The notes beneath the pieces are model-generated. The model did not search any database and was not told where the DNA came from. It saw only the letters and a list, made by a program, of their open reading frames with translations. A DNA stretch of 64,000 bases from Promerops cafer (Eukaryota > Chordata > Aves > Passeriformes > Nectariniidae). The position numbers and the translations under genes were made by a program. Shown piece after piece: positions 1-12,600 of the stretch. The stretch lies in contig VZSE01002626.1 in NCBI GenBank assembly GCA_013398275.1, positions 372,001-436,000 on the forward strand. Reading direction: 5' to 3'. The stretch's first letter is position 1; the number at the start of each line of letters is the position of its first letter.

Positions 1-95
1 GGAAACAGAGCAAGAAACAGAGAAGCAGAAGGAGCAGCTGTTCTCCAACCACCATGCAAAGACGTTCCATCTCTGTGACATTGGAGTGATCTCAG
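1..95 (+). other. Candidate 3' end of an exon cut by the window edge
   Basis: The frame starting at base 2 is open from the window edge for 31 codons and meets a good splice-donor match at 94-100 (AG then GTGAGG). The peptide is rich in Glu, Gln and Lys at first and then has two adjacent His residues and a Cys near its end. The first third of the DNA is purine-rich, which by itself favours open frames. I do not recognise the protein and cannot see the upstream acceptor. Chance is a real alternative, and an untranslated or lncRNA exon would fit equally well. Confidence 0.15.
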
Positions 96-3000
96 GTGAG
101 GAAGTACCTTCCTTCTGCAGATAGGGATGGTGAATGGGTACTTGAAGAGTCCCTCATATATAGGAGGTATTGTCATAGGAAAAGTGTTTACAGATCCAGC
201 ACGTCTTCCATCATCTGATGTTTTCAATTTTTAGCCAGGTTACGGCATTTTCTGCTAGCCCAAAGAGTGAGGAGCTTTCTAACTTGTGCGAGACTTGTGC
301 ACATGTCTTCTTGCTGAAAAAGAAAAGCTTACAAAGCCTTTTGCTAAAGTGAAATAGCTCACAGGAGACAGGATAGAGAAGGATACTGAAATCTGAGCTC
401 TGACCAGATCAGTAGAGCAAGATCCCTAGTCTACAGAGTCTGATGCCACAAGCTAAGGCAGTTTCAGAGGTGACCACCTCACCCACCCACCCACACACTT
501 CTCTGCTTGGAAGCAAACCTTCCTCAGAGCAGAGCCCACCTTCTCCACTGCTGCAGCTCACAGCCCACCATGTTAACTGAAGCCAAGATCAAGCTGGTAG
601 CCAGCTCCAGCACACACCTCTGCAGTTTGGCTTACAGCACTATGGATTACATAGGACCCCCTGGTGTGCCCTTCTCTTTCTGACAGAAAAAATTAAATTT
701 AGGGACCTCTTTGCTGTTAAGAGGGATTTAAAGGTTTTGTTTTCTTTTCATTAGAGTCTGAGAGTTGTTAAAATGGAAAATGGAAGCGTGCTCTGGGAAG
801 AATGGGGTACAGGTGGTTTTCACCCAGCTCCAGCAGAGCATTTTGCTTAATGCCCTCCAACCATGCTTTTGCATCTCTTGAAGTTATTCTTGGAATAATA
901 TCATGGCTGCTCTTAAAAGGGTTTGTTATTTTCTTCTTTGCACTCAGTATAAAACAAAATGCACTTAACATTTTATTCTATTTTAAAGTTTATTAATTTA
1001 TCAATTTATTTCTCACCCAGAAAACATTCAGAACATTTCTCCAGATATCTGTTCAATCTTTCATTCTGTTCTTCAGGGCTGGCCCAAATAAAGCATATGT
1101 GTTTTCTTGAATGATATGACCTTTCGTTCCCACTTCTTCTCAAACACATTTCTTTTCTGCTTTGATTTATGTGAAAAGTAATGGAATGACAGCTTCCAAA
1201 AAAATTATCCAAAACCTATTGTAAATAAAGATTATTTTCAGCTAAAGAGCTTGAGTGCATTCTTTATATTGTCATTCCTATCTAATACAGTTCTTTAAAT
1301 AGAATGGCACAGTTGCAGGAGTGGAACAACTAAAATATGTTGTTGGTTTTCTGTTTATGTTGGAGTGAGCGAGACTTGGGAATTTATAGAAGTTCAGATA
1401 TGGCAAAAAGGTTGTTTACCTGTGGAGGAAAGGAGACATTTATAAATAGTTCATCATCAGTTTTAGGTAATTTCTTTAGCTATTGTGGAAGAGCTAAAAT
1501 CCCACATATACAGCATTCTTATAATTTACTTTTGATGATACACCCACTAGGAATGGTTTCACATGGTAGTAGAGTGTATTTCCTGAAAAATACTTTTGGA
1601 GAAAATTTTGCAGGGGAGAAAATATTAAAGTACACCCTCGTCTAATACAGATACTTTCCTTTGACCAGCTTTTCATAGTTCTGACTGTATTTGGCCTGAT
1701 TTCCCTTCACATACGAGTCTTGCATTTTGCATCCTCACAGTCTTTGGTGCAGTCATGCTTGATTTACATCACTTGAGACCAAAGGTGGATACCTGGGTAA
1801 AATCCAGGCCATGTGGAAGCCAGCAGCAAAGCTTCCACTGACTCTGACGGGGCTAAAATTTCATCTTTTCTGTTCAGACAAAGGCTGTCCCCTGCTCCAG
1901 CTACCCCTCGTACCTGGGAGAAGCTTTAGCACCAGATCATCCATTTCACAAGTTTCAAAAACTGAAATAGTCTGAAATATTTAAAAAGTGTAGGGAAGGA
2001 AGAAAAATTATTTAAAGATATAGCAAGTAAGTATGGGCTGAACTTTAGAAAGGTAATGTTTACAGGCTGGCTGTATGGAAAAACATCCTGACTATACATT
2101 AATCAATCCTCAATAGGAATATTAAACAAGGCCAACACTTTCAGGCTCAGATGCCTAAAGTTCAAGTCTAAAACCACATTTAGGAATTTGGGTTTAAGAC
2201 TACCTGGCTTGAAAACTGTGGTTCTAATCTGAATTTCTCTCTTCATGTTTTCTGGTGAACTTCACAAGCTAAAGAAAATTACTGACCTGACTGAACTCCT
2301 TACCTTATTATTTCAAAATAAATGCTGTAAGAGAACTCACATGGTTTAACAGACCTTTCTCAGACAATTGAATAACCACAACTGATTCTCCAAAAAACAA
2401 CATCAGGCATGCATCAGACTTAGGAACGTAGATCACTGCTGGGAAAATACTGCAGGGAAGCGGGAATAAAGGCGAACTATATTGTAATTAAAGTTTTACT
2501 TTTAATCTTAGCTATATAAAGAAACACAGAACTTGAAAGCATTGTGGTACTTCTCTGCAATTATGTGTCCTGATTCTTGAGAATAAATACTATTTTATAT
2601 CTCCTTTTAAAAATATATATTAAACATATTGTCATAATACACTATAATAAAGACATTTCCCATTTTAATAATAAAAATAACTCATATTAGTTTGAAAGTT
2701 GCAAGATGTTAACATCAGATGGGAAGCAGTTTAAAAGACAAGTGCTAAAAATAACCTTTAAAATACTGTGTACATTGATGTTTCAAAGATGAGTGTAAGT
2801 TACACTTGGCAAGGGTGTTGGATCCTTTCATACACTGAATATGTTTAGCTTTGGTATTTTCTTAACAAATGGTTAGTATTGGGCCCTATGTCCCTGGAGG
2901 AAAGACATCACCCTACAGTGACATGTTTCTATACAAACATACTCAAACCAAGGTCATCACTCACCTTCCTAAACCCTCAGTAACATAGGCCAACAACTTA

Positions 3001-4690
3001 ATTTACAGAGAGAAGCTGTATGAAGTGTGGGACTAGTGGATCCCAGGGTCCGATCAAGGTCTGCCACTGAATTAAGGGAACAGATGGAGTGGCTCAAGCT
3101 AGAAGAGAATTTTTTTTTCCTACTTCACCCATATATTTTCACATGCATCCGTAACTCATGATTAACCCTTTCTCATCTAGGGAGGTACCTCAGCTGAAAG
3201 ACAGGAACATCAATTCACTTTGCTTCCACACAAGTCCTGACATTGCCTCTCAGTAGGTGCCCAGATATAACAGTGAATTCAAGCAACTTCATGACAGCTT
3301 GAGACTCTGACCTCCCCATTATAATTTGCACAAAAGCTTCCTATAAGCAAACCTGCCTGCTCAGAGTCTCAATCAGATCCTAAAAAGAGCAATAAGATCC
3401 AAACCAGATACAGTGTAGCCATGATTTATATTCCTCCCTTTTTCTTATTTCTATCTGTCAGGTATATATTTGAGTTTCCAACCTATGTGATACTGCATGT
3501 TGACATCCATTGGTCACGACCTGAAAGTGAAACTGAATTCATTCTGAATTCTTTTAAATTTACCAATTTTTCAAAATTATAGCTACCGACAAAGCAAGAT
3601 CAGAAATATATAAACTACCAAAACCATATTTCTTATGTCCAGCTATAGCTAACACAAGTGTCTCTTCCCACAAGAAAGAAATGAAATTACTTGGTGATTA
3701 AAAATACACAAAATTGAAGTGATTTTTTCTTCTCAAATTGAGTTTTACTTTTACCTTTAACACTAGATAAAACTAAGAATCAAAGTTGCAACTTTCCTGT
3801 TCAATAAGGATCAGTTGTCTAGGTAGGTCTGTGAGTTTTATACCCTAGCACTGAACACAGCAGTCTCAGCAGTTCCACTAGATATGATAGGAATAAATTC
3901 AGATTTACACTTCAGGTTTTCTGCTTGATCTTGGCATTCAGCATGTCAGAGCTTCTCAGAAAAGGGTGATATTATTTGCTCAGCAAATATCAGTGATATA
4001 TAAAATCTCCTTTTGTCTTCTGGCAAGAGGCCAGTCTTTCACAGCATGAAAGAGAATTCTGGAAAACAGAATTCTGTAAATAAACAGGTAAATATGGGCC
4101 AGTTGCTACCTTCTTGCATACTTGCCCTTTCACAGGAAAGCCTGGTGGTATAGACTTACAGTGTCTGATTGCACAGAAAAGGAGGGGTTGCCATGTCTTT
4201 CTTCTGTTCCTGTAACATCTGCTACTGGTCATTGTTACAGGCGGGGACTCAGATCTAATCCAGAATGGCTATTCCTATGTCCTATAAGTGCTTTCATAAA
4301 TGAAAGCCATAGCCTTTTCCCTTGTCATTACTGTTGATTATGGACACCATTTAGCATTTTTATATAACAGGATATAGTTATCTGAGAAGTATAACATACT
4401 GGTGGACATTGTTGGAAATTAATTTCGGAATATTTAGTCAGTCTGATATGCTTTACAAAGGGACATAATTCTTCAGTCCTGTCAAATTACTAATTGTCTC
4501 AAATCACTTTGTAGAATTACTCAGTTGTGAACATTTGTTGAGAAATCAGTTGTCTATCCAGCGTACATTATGAAAGATTAGTAATTTGCATTGGCAATGG
4601 TCAGACAATCCCCTCTTAATTTAGTCAATATTGCCACTAGTAAGGAGTTATTTACCTCTCAGGAACTGTACTTCTTTGAAATGTGTTATG
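96..4690. other. Unique AT-rich non-coding stretch
   Basis: I see no gene here. The only low-complexity item is a short ACCC-type run at about 480-496. The small ORFs near 0.8-1.7 kb and 4.0-4.3 kb lack paired splice sites and resemble no family I know. Weak AT-rich tracts occur near 2.6 kb. Confidence 0.6.
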
Positions 4691-4776
4691 CACATGTAGT
4701 CCATTCTTGGACTGTACGTGCTCCCTGTGCCTGAGCTAGCCACGAGCACGCGCAAAATGAGAATGGACTCCATGTG
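4691..4776. repeat. Long imperfect inverted repeat (hairpin)
   Basis: The left arm, 4691-4723, and the right arm, 4744-4776, are complementary at 25 of 33 positions and are separated by 20 bases. The pairing includes uninterrupted blocks of 6, 10 and 7 base pairs, and read as + strand RNA three more G:U pairs are possible. The arms contain CpG dinucleotides that are scarce in the flanks. The overall size and shape resemble a microRNA precursor or a small palindromic transposon remnant (MITE-like). No known microRNA seed was recognised, and no target-site duplication is obvious. Confidence 0.6.
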
Positions 4777-6471
4777 GACAATTATTCAGTGAAAAGAATA
4801 AGTTATTTAGGTAGTAAAGTCAAGGAGCAAAAAATTAGGAAATGCCAAATTTACTATTGTCTGTGCAGTGGTGACCTCGGTGGAGAGACACATTATTTAC
4901 TGTCACAGCGCAAGGAGTTTAATTCCTTTTCCCAAGTAAAGGAATAACTTCTATCTTCTAAATGTCTTCTTGCCAAGTGCTGAAAATACATGTAGCTCAG
5001 ACAGTGCCAGGAGTAGCATTTTGAAATTACTATTGCAAACCCAAAGGAAATAGCTTGTATCCTGTGGGGGCAGGGGGATAAAACCCCTGGAGTAACTTTC
5101 ACTCCCTCTCTATAATTTATGTTGCCTTGATTTGCATTCTGTTGTTTTTCAAATTCATAAAATTCATTTTATATGGCTTTTCCTTCCTTGTATCCTGCTC
5201 ACTAGCTTGATGATCTGGTGCATTCTCATCTGCTAAAAAATAGGTTCTCTGGCAGGACAGGAACGGGCCTCTTTATTGAGTATAATACCCTTGCTCTGCT
5301 CGACTGAGTGAAGCCCTTTTCTAGATAGGAGACAGTTTTTCCACACATGGTGTGTTTTCTTCTGCTCGATGTTACTAGGATTTTCCCCTCTTAATCCTTT
5401 TTTTTTGTCAAAAATTTACCCAGTTTTTACTGAATTTATATCCCCATCTCCCTTTGCTTAGCTGATTCCCTCTGCTGCTTGCTAGCTAAAATTTAATCTA
5501 GTCGTCTTTCCTTCTCCCTTTATTCCCATGCCTGGCTGTAGCATCTTGGAAGTCTGATATTCTTTATGACAGCACCTACATAAAGAAGCTAGGGTGCATT
5601 TTGCATTTACTCCTGGTTCACCATGTGATAAACACAGTGTGAAAACTGAAGTCAGTGGTAATATCTGCCTTGCTACACTGGGTTCCAGTTTTCTGGCAAA
5701 ATTCCTCATCTTCAATTATCTTTATCATAAAAGAACATTNTATGAAAAGACAGAAATAACAATCAGATTTCTTTTAGAGTAGAATATTCTGAATTTGGTC
5801 TTAAGAGTATCAAGAACAGACTTTCATTCTGTGTCTTGAGTATTTAAAGAGAGAACAATGCTTAAGGCAAAATTGAGATTTATCATAAAAATGTAAAAAA
5901 CCTGAGCTTTCGTTTTTTGTAATTTATTTTCTTGGCTTGAGAAAGATGTCCAAACAAATAGATAGGAATTATTGTCATTCTGACTAGACACAACAGTCCC
6001 AATCCCTTGCATGTGCTCTCTTTGTGTAACTGGTGACATCCACTGGCACAGAAATTCACATGCACAGGTCTATGATTCATGCTCAGTTAAGGTAAATGCT
6101 TGAAAATGCCATGCAGTGCCACCTGTACTTGAACCAAGGACATGTAAGAAAAGCTAGAGCTCAAGAGGAGCTGTTAGATCATCCTGTCCAGCTATATCAC
6201 TCTTATTTTGGAAGGCACTGCATTTCACTCAGCTTCTTCTGAGTGGAATGCAATCTGAATTAAAGCAGCTAATGCTTTTAATTAGGATACAGCCCCCCAA
6301 AAGTTGGCTGGTTTTGGCTTAAGGACAGCAAGAAAAGAAACAAGTGCAGAAGGTACCAGTTTGTTTGATAGATTTTTCTACTGGTCCCTCTTAGAAGCCG
6401 GGCCTCATTTTTCATTTGAGTTAGTCTCACTTTTGCATAAACATTCTTAAATTAATTTTGCATTTCTCTGG
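4777..6471. other. Unique AT-rich non-coding stretch with one ambiguous base
   Basis: No gene is seen. Base 5740 is N and falls inside one of the spurious ORFs. Around 6160-6215 there is a faint resemblance to an antisense CR1 3' end, too weak to call. Confidence 0.55.
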
Positions 6472-6689
6472 TTTGTGAAGTATTAAAAACACTGTTTTCT
6501 CCCTGTGAAGAAGCTAAATCATACATGTGATACTTTGTAAATCATACAAGTGATTACTTTGCCTGTCAATATTTTTGTTGGGTTTTTTAAAANATTTGTG
6601 AAGAATTAAAAACGCTGTTTTCTCCCTGTGAAGGAGCTAAATCACACAATCACTTTGCCTGTCGATATTTTTGTTGGGTTTTTTAAAAA
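6472..6689 (+). repeat. Local tandem duplication, two diverged units
   Basis: Unit 1 (6472-6592) and unit 2 (6595-6689) both begin with TTTGTGAAG, share the block ending CTCCCTGTGAAG/GAG, and end in GGGTTTTTTAAAA. Unit 1 is longer because it carries an extra internal copy of an AATCATACA-type segment (about 6517-6559) that unit 2 lacks. An N at 6593 lies at the junction, so read placement there may be uncertain. The unit divergence suggests a real, moderately old duplication rather than an assembly echo. Confidence 0.85.
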
Positions 6690-9600
6690 TGATACAGGTA
6701 GAACATTATAAATTTCTCATTGTGAGACATATTCTTTGTAATAGCTTTATATTTTAATTTTCAATCTTTTTTTTTAAGTGGAAATTAGGACTCATTTCAG
6801 TGTTCCGTGATCAATATTGTCTCTACACATGAAAAAATTGAGTAGTGCACTTCAACACAATGTTGTTCTCAGAATGATATTCTTTTGTGTACTCATTTTG
6901 ACTCCCAAATCGTTTTTGGGAACCACTGCTTTTCAGTACATAATGTCCTATTCTGGAAACATGGCTAGTTGCTAGACTTTTCTTCTAAATTTTGCACATC
7001 CCAGTGTATTTGTATTGTGCAAGAAAAACAGCTTATAGAGAGATGCTTAGCAACCATACAAAAATAGCTCCAGCATGCACCAAGAGAAGGGATTTTTTCC
7101 CCCCTGTAATTTAGGGCCTTTACTTAATTATTTAACAAGTATCTGGCCATCAACTTTTAATTGGGTAGTAAAAGGCCTTTGTTGTCACCTTGTGAGACTG
7201 TCAGTGGATGAAATAGGGGTTTTAACTCTGAGATTAAAAAAAAAGGAAGAAGAAAGCAGACCTAGACAATCCTATAATACTTTCTGTGGCTATTGCTTTT
7301 CATGGAGAATTCACCAGAAGACACAGCTGTGATCAACAGACACTTGATTTTTTCGAAATTATCATATTGCCTGAGTGCTCTTGGGGAAAGCCAAACAACG
7401 GAGGAAGGGTGCAGTCCTGGGGCAATGTGAGTTCTCAGCTAGTACTGGAATCTAACTAACAAAGGGAGCAACGTTTTTTCCTAGTTATGGCTTTAAAGTA
7501 CATTTATCATGCAGCTTATACTCTGGCAGAGAACCCATTCCTAATCTGTTTTAAAACAAATAGATTGTGTACAGCTGTCCCTATATCCAAGGCAAAATGA
7601 TGATTTAATGTTGATTAAGAGAGAAGGCCTTTGAAGTGAGTGAGGCAGGAGCCCGTAGTATGTCTCTAGTGATCATTATCAGTCTTTCCCTGAAGGGTGA
7701 CTTGGTGCCAAAAGCGCTTTCCCCAAACTGACTGAGGTGGATTCAGGAGCAAATGCTTTGTAAATTTAAAAAGACCTTCTCATTTGCAGACCTCTGATGT
7801 CTTATTCCTTTAGCTGTATTAATGTCTGAGAATAAGCAGATGCAGTCTTTTTCACCAGTTAACTACAAAAAGGGGCAAGGTCCTCTGCTCCACGGCACTG
7901 TGGGCATCACAAGAAGAGCAGCCGAGCATGTATCCTGCAGTAAAATCAAAGAAAAGTTGCTGGGTTTGTCTGTTTTGTTTTCTTCTTTTTTTATATTTTT
8001 TTTTTCCCCATATGAGCAGCTGCTTTAGCAAAAGAAAAAACATTTGGATTTAGCTTTTTACAGCTAAACGCTTTTGTGAATAATTGTAAAACGCATACAA
8101 AAAGCATTCAGGTCCTCTCTCTCTCACTTCTTTGTCTCACATTACTGGCCAAACACCAGTCACAACACGTGTGAGTACGTGGGCCTACACATAAACATTG
8201 TGCATTATATATACATACACACACAGGCTTACCTTGCCATCTGAAATGAAACCACTGATAGGTCATTCATACTTGCATTGTATTCATCTATCCATCTGTC
8301 TGTGATTTGGCTAAAAAATTCCCAGCACCAGGGACAGATAAGAGTAATCCTGTGTTGTTTCATTCTAACAGCTGTAAAAAATGTAATTCTCATATAGCTG
8401 AAGGGGTGACGGCAAGAAAAAAAGAGACAAGAGAGAAACTGTTTCCTTGAAAATTACAATTTTCAATATTTAGAAAAATGCTGATTTTTTCTCATCAGAA
8501 AAAGGGAAAAAAGGATTCATAATTAACTTGGAAAAACTCTCGTCATCTCAAATCATTGAAGTCTACAGTTTTACAAAATCAAAAAGCTATCATCGGGTCT
8601 ATTTCTTAGCATTCCATAAATAGTCATCATATATGCTCTGCATGAACTGTGCTTACCATCAAAGACTTCATAGCTACTATTTATAGCATCCCCATTACTA
8701 ACATACTTGCTCAAATATCATGGTACTAGGTAAAGGCAAAAATATGATTTCAAGCATACAGTGCTCGTCTGTAAGTATAACCAAGGCACTTTTTTCCCAC
8801 TGCCTAGAAAGGACATTTTGCTATTGACTTCAGGGGGAGGGTGGGGAAGGAAACCAATCCTTTGATGGAGAAGAGTTTTGTATAATTGTCTGTAATTTAA
8901 AAATTATGTAAATGTTTTACTGTGACAGCTGCCAGATTGACAATTCTGGGAATTTAAGTTGAGAGCAATAGCATGGGTTTCTCAACATTTCTCCATTATT
9001 GTGTTGCAAATCATGCCAGGAGGGAGATATGTCTTAAATATACATAACCAAGTGCAGAAGAGCACTTCTAAACCCATATTGTAAAATCTTAATTCTTCCT
9101 CAACCTCCTCCCTCCCAAATAACCAAAACCAGACAAGTTTCTGGCTGAAAATATGTTGTTTAGGGGCATTTTCATGAAAAGTAAGAATGATAAACCATAG
9201 AAAAATGTTTTATATGAAATTTTCAGCTATTCATATTATATTTAAACTTTTCTATAAAATCTATAGACATAAAATTTAAGCTTGTTTTATCTTTTCTCTT
9301 TTTAATGTGATTGATTTTTCAGCTTTAGTTCCTAATCTGTAGCAAAAAACATCAAAATGTGGAAAAACTTGCACTTTAATATTTTCACATTGCCTTTCAA
9401 TGCAACTATTTTGTTAATATCTGGCTATTTCGTGGCTGGGCAAAGTAAGACATGGATAATACCACACCAATATCTGTTTTGCGACAATCTGTAAAACCTA
9501 CAATTGTGAATTTGACAGCTAAAAATTTCAGTGGAAGTAGAATTTCAATGAAAGGTCAGATCATTCTCCAAGCCTGCTTAATCCTTGACCTTGCTAAAAC

Positions 9601-12600
9601 TGATGAAGGTGGCAATTAATCCCAATTATTGAGTTCGGTTTTGTGCAGTGTACAATATAAAATTTATTTAAAGAAGTTTGTCTGATAAATTAGGCCTGGA
9701 TTTAGTTGCTGACTGATTAGCCAGTGTCTCTAGCAAGGTGCCATTATTAGATTTAGTAAAGGGAATTATCTGGTTTAAATACATATCTTTCTGGTTTTGG
9801 AATGACAGTCTGTAAACATGCCAGTCAAAAGTGGGTTTTTTTCCTGAATCTTTTCTCACCAAAATATCAGGACTTTTTTAACAATTCAGTGAGAATGTTG
9901 GTTTTGACGTTTTCCATTGCTTGCATGTTTCTGTTTTGTTCCAGAGGGCAATAAAAATGAATGACCTGCAGGTTTGAGGTTTGTTTCTTTTCAAAAAAAT
10001 GTGACACACTGCAAAACATACACAATTTTGGAAAAAATAATTTAAAAATATGTAAGAAGCCCATAACAACTTAACTTTTCTACTTTACAGTTTTCTAGTA
10101 ATTAAAGACATTTAGAAAATCTGTGAACTTATTGTTTCACCATCAAACATATTAAAGTATCTTATGTAGGTCTAACTAGGTATAGCTGGCAAAACTTAAC
10201 AGAAAGACCTCAAACAAAAATGTTTCAAGACATAAAAATGGGAAACCTGTAAATGCTGTGCAATTCTTCCAAAAGACCTGACTCTGCAAAAACTGCTTTT
10301 GCTATTTACTGCCTTGATCAGTTCTCTAGCAGTTATGGGACTTCTTATCATAGAAGTATACACAATTCTTAGATGTTTAGTGGAATGGACCTTAGTGTCC
10401 AGACATTTTTCTAAACCTATGTTCAGACTCTCTTTGTAACTCTCATGTATAATTAATTAATTTTAGTCTCTTATTTTGTTTTCATGTCTGTGGCTGAGGA
10501 GCTTCTCATTCTCAAATTTCACATTTCTTAGCTTGTTTAAAAAAATTCTTTTTTTAAGTGTCACAATTGTTTAGTATTTTAATTTTCTAAGTAAATTTTG
10601 GTCTAAAAATTGGTCCCATATTAAGCCTATATGGTATGCAAATTAAAAATACTTATTTACAGACTAGATCCTCACAACAGTAAGAACAGCATAATCACAC
10701 AGAGTAAAAACCCATTCACCTTTTTTCAGTACAGCTTAAAAAGAAGATTTGTTCATGCTTGAACTAAGAGTTGGCAACTTTGGTCTCTAAGAAAAATGCC
10801 TGAACAGGCCATTGTAAATGGCATGAACGGCAGCTCTGTGCTTTAAGCCTTCTGTTACTGCACTGTCCCCTCTGATGTAAACTGAGTTGATCTAATTTTT
10901 GCAATCCAAAAAATATGATAGTGTTTTTCCGTGCACAGCTGAAAGAGAAGCTCACTTTTCTAAATAGTATCGTTTCAAGATCTCAGTAACCAACATTTGA
11001 AGGAATAAGATTAATTAGATCTACTTATGGAAAAAATACGTGATCCATTCTTTAGTAAATCATTGGCCAACATAATAAGGCTGACAACAGGGTCCCTCAT
11101 AACCAGACAATCAACTAATACTGAATTAATTAAGAATTAGTTGAGTGTGGAAAACTCTGTGACCTTCACCAGAGACTTCATTTTCTTTCAGGGAAGAATG
11201 ACACTGAGGATATCAGGCATTAATATAAACAGCACAAATAGAAATAGTTATGAATCCTAAATAATTAGAATGAATGTGGGACTACCATCCACAAAAAACC
11301 CAAAAGCTTACATGACTGTACTCTGACTTGCAGAAACTACTTAAAGCAACCACAAATTAAATGCCAGAAGATTGTGTGAGTCTCCTGAAAAAGGTGGAGT
11401 GTAGAATTCCATGCAGGATGGTCCTTGTCCCATTCTCTAAGTGATTTTTATCTCCATTTCCTCTTTTTCTCCATTTTGCTATTTATACTGTCCTGAGGAT
11501 ACATCTTATTAGCAGAATTTTAGCGATGACTTTGCTGCTAAGTAGAAAACTGCCTAAAATATCTTGAGATATTATTCTATTAACTTCTTTCACTATATCT
11601 TTGGTATTCAGAATACTACTAATAAATCTGGAAAAATAGGCTGAAGTACCTTGGTTACGAACCAGTTAAAAAAAAATGAGCCAAAAATAACATCTGCACC
11701 AGCAAATCTGCACTGCTTAGCATACGGTTTTAATTTTAAAATATTTACTCCTAAATTTTGAGAGCTGTAAGAGCTTTTAGATGTGTGCTTCTCATTAAAA
11801 AGATGCTGGCAGATAGTGTAGGCCAAATATTGGCTCCGGAGGAAGAAAGGTTTAGAAGAGACCTAATATTAGACTACATTTAGCCATTGTGGTTTTTTAG
11901 GCAGAAGTCTTCACTGAGTCCTATCAGAAGTCACTTCAAGAAATTTATGTTAATAACTGAAGCTCTCTCTTGGATTTTTGTCAGATAAATGTTTAACTAC
12001 GACATTGGCTGGTATTTGAATATCGGGTGGCAATTAACCAGAGCTAGACCAGTTTAGGGTCTAGTTTAATCTATTGTTAGATGTTTAAAAAAAAGTCCTT
12101 TAAATGCATCAGTAAGTATTTGAGTTTTTAGTTACTAATAAGACTGACTCTTAATTTCTTTGACTGTGCCCAGCCTTTCTAGAGAGGTAGTTATTTCTAG
12201 AGGTCCCAGATGTAAGAAGCAACGCAGTTCCCTGTGAAGTGAAGGGGAACAGAGCACAGAGACGGTGTGCCCACACCAGGGGCAGGGCAGGGGCATCATG
12301 TGTGAGGGTGCAACTGCACAGCTATTTGCATGTCTTAGGCCAAAGCCAAAACCAGGACCCTTTCTTGTAGATCACAACAACTGTCTTGACGAGGATACAT
12401 CTATTTGCTGTCGTTGCACCTCTTTCAACATTGGAGAATTTGGGGCCTTATTCTCGTGTGTATTTTCACAATGGCCTCAGTCTGTTCACGACAGTAATGA
12501 AAGTCATACAGGACTCTCCTTAATCTTCCAATGAGTTTCAGCCAAACAGGCAATCCTGAAATATTTCCTATTATATTTTGCCCTTGACTTAAATGGCTAC

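Noticed and set aside
6150..6215. Possible antisense CR1 3' end ('agatcatcctgtccag')
   Set aside because: Only one short word matches the CR1 core and the flanking blocks do not follow.
8228..8275. Strong minus-strand donor and nearby acceptor that would define an 8-base microexon
   Set aside because: No flanking exons were seen, and such short pairs occur often by chance.
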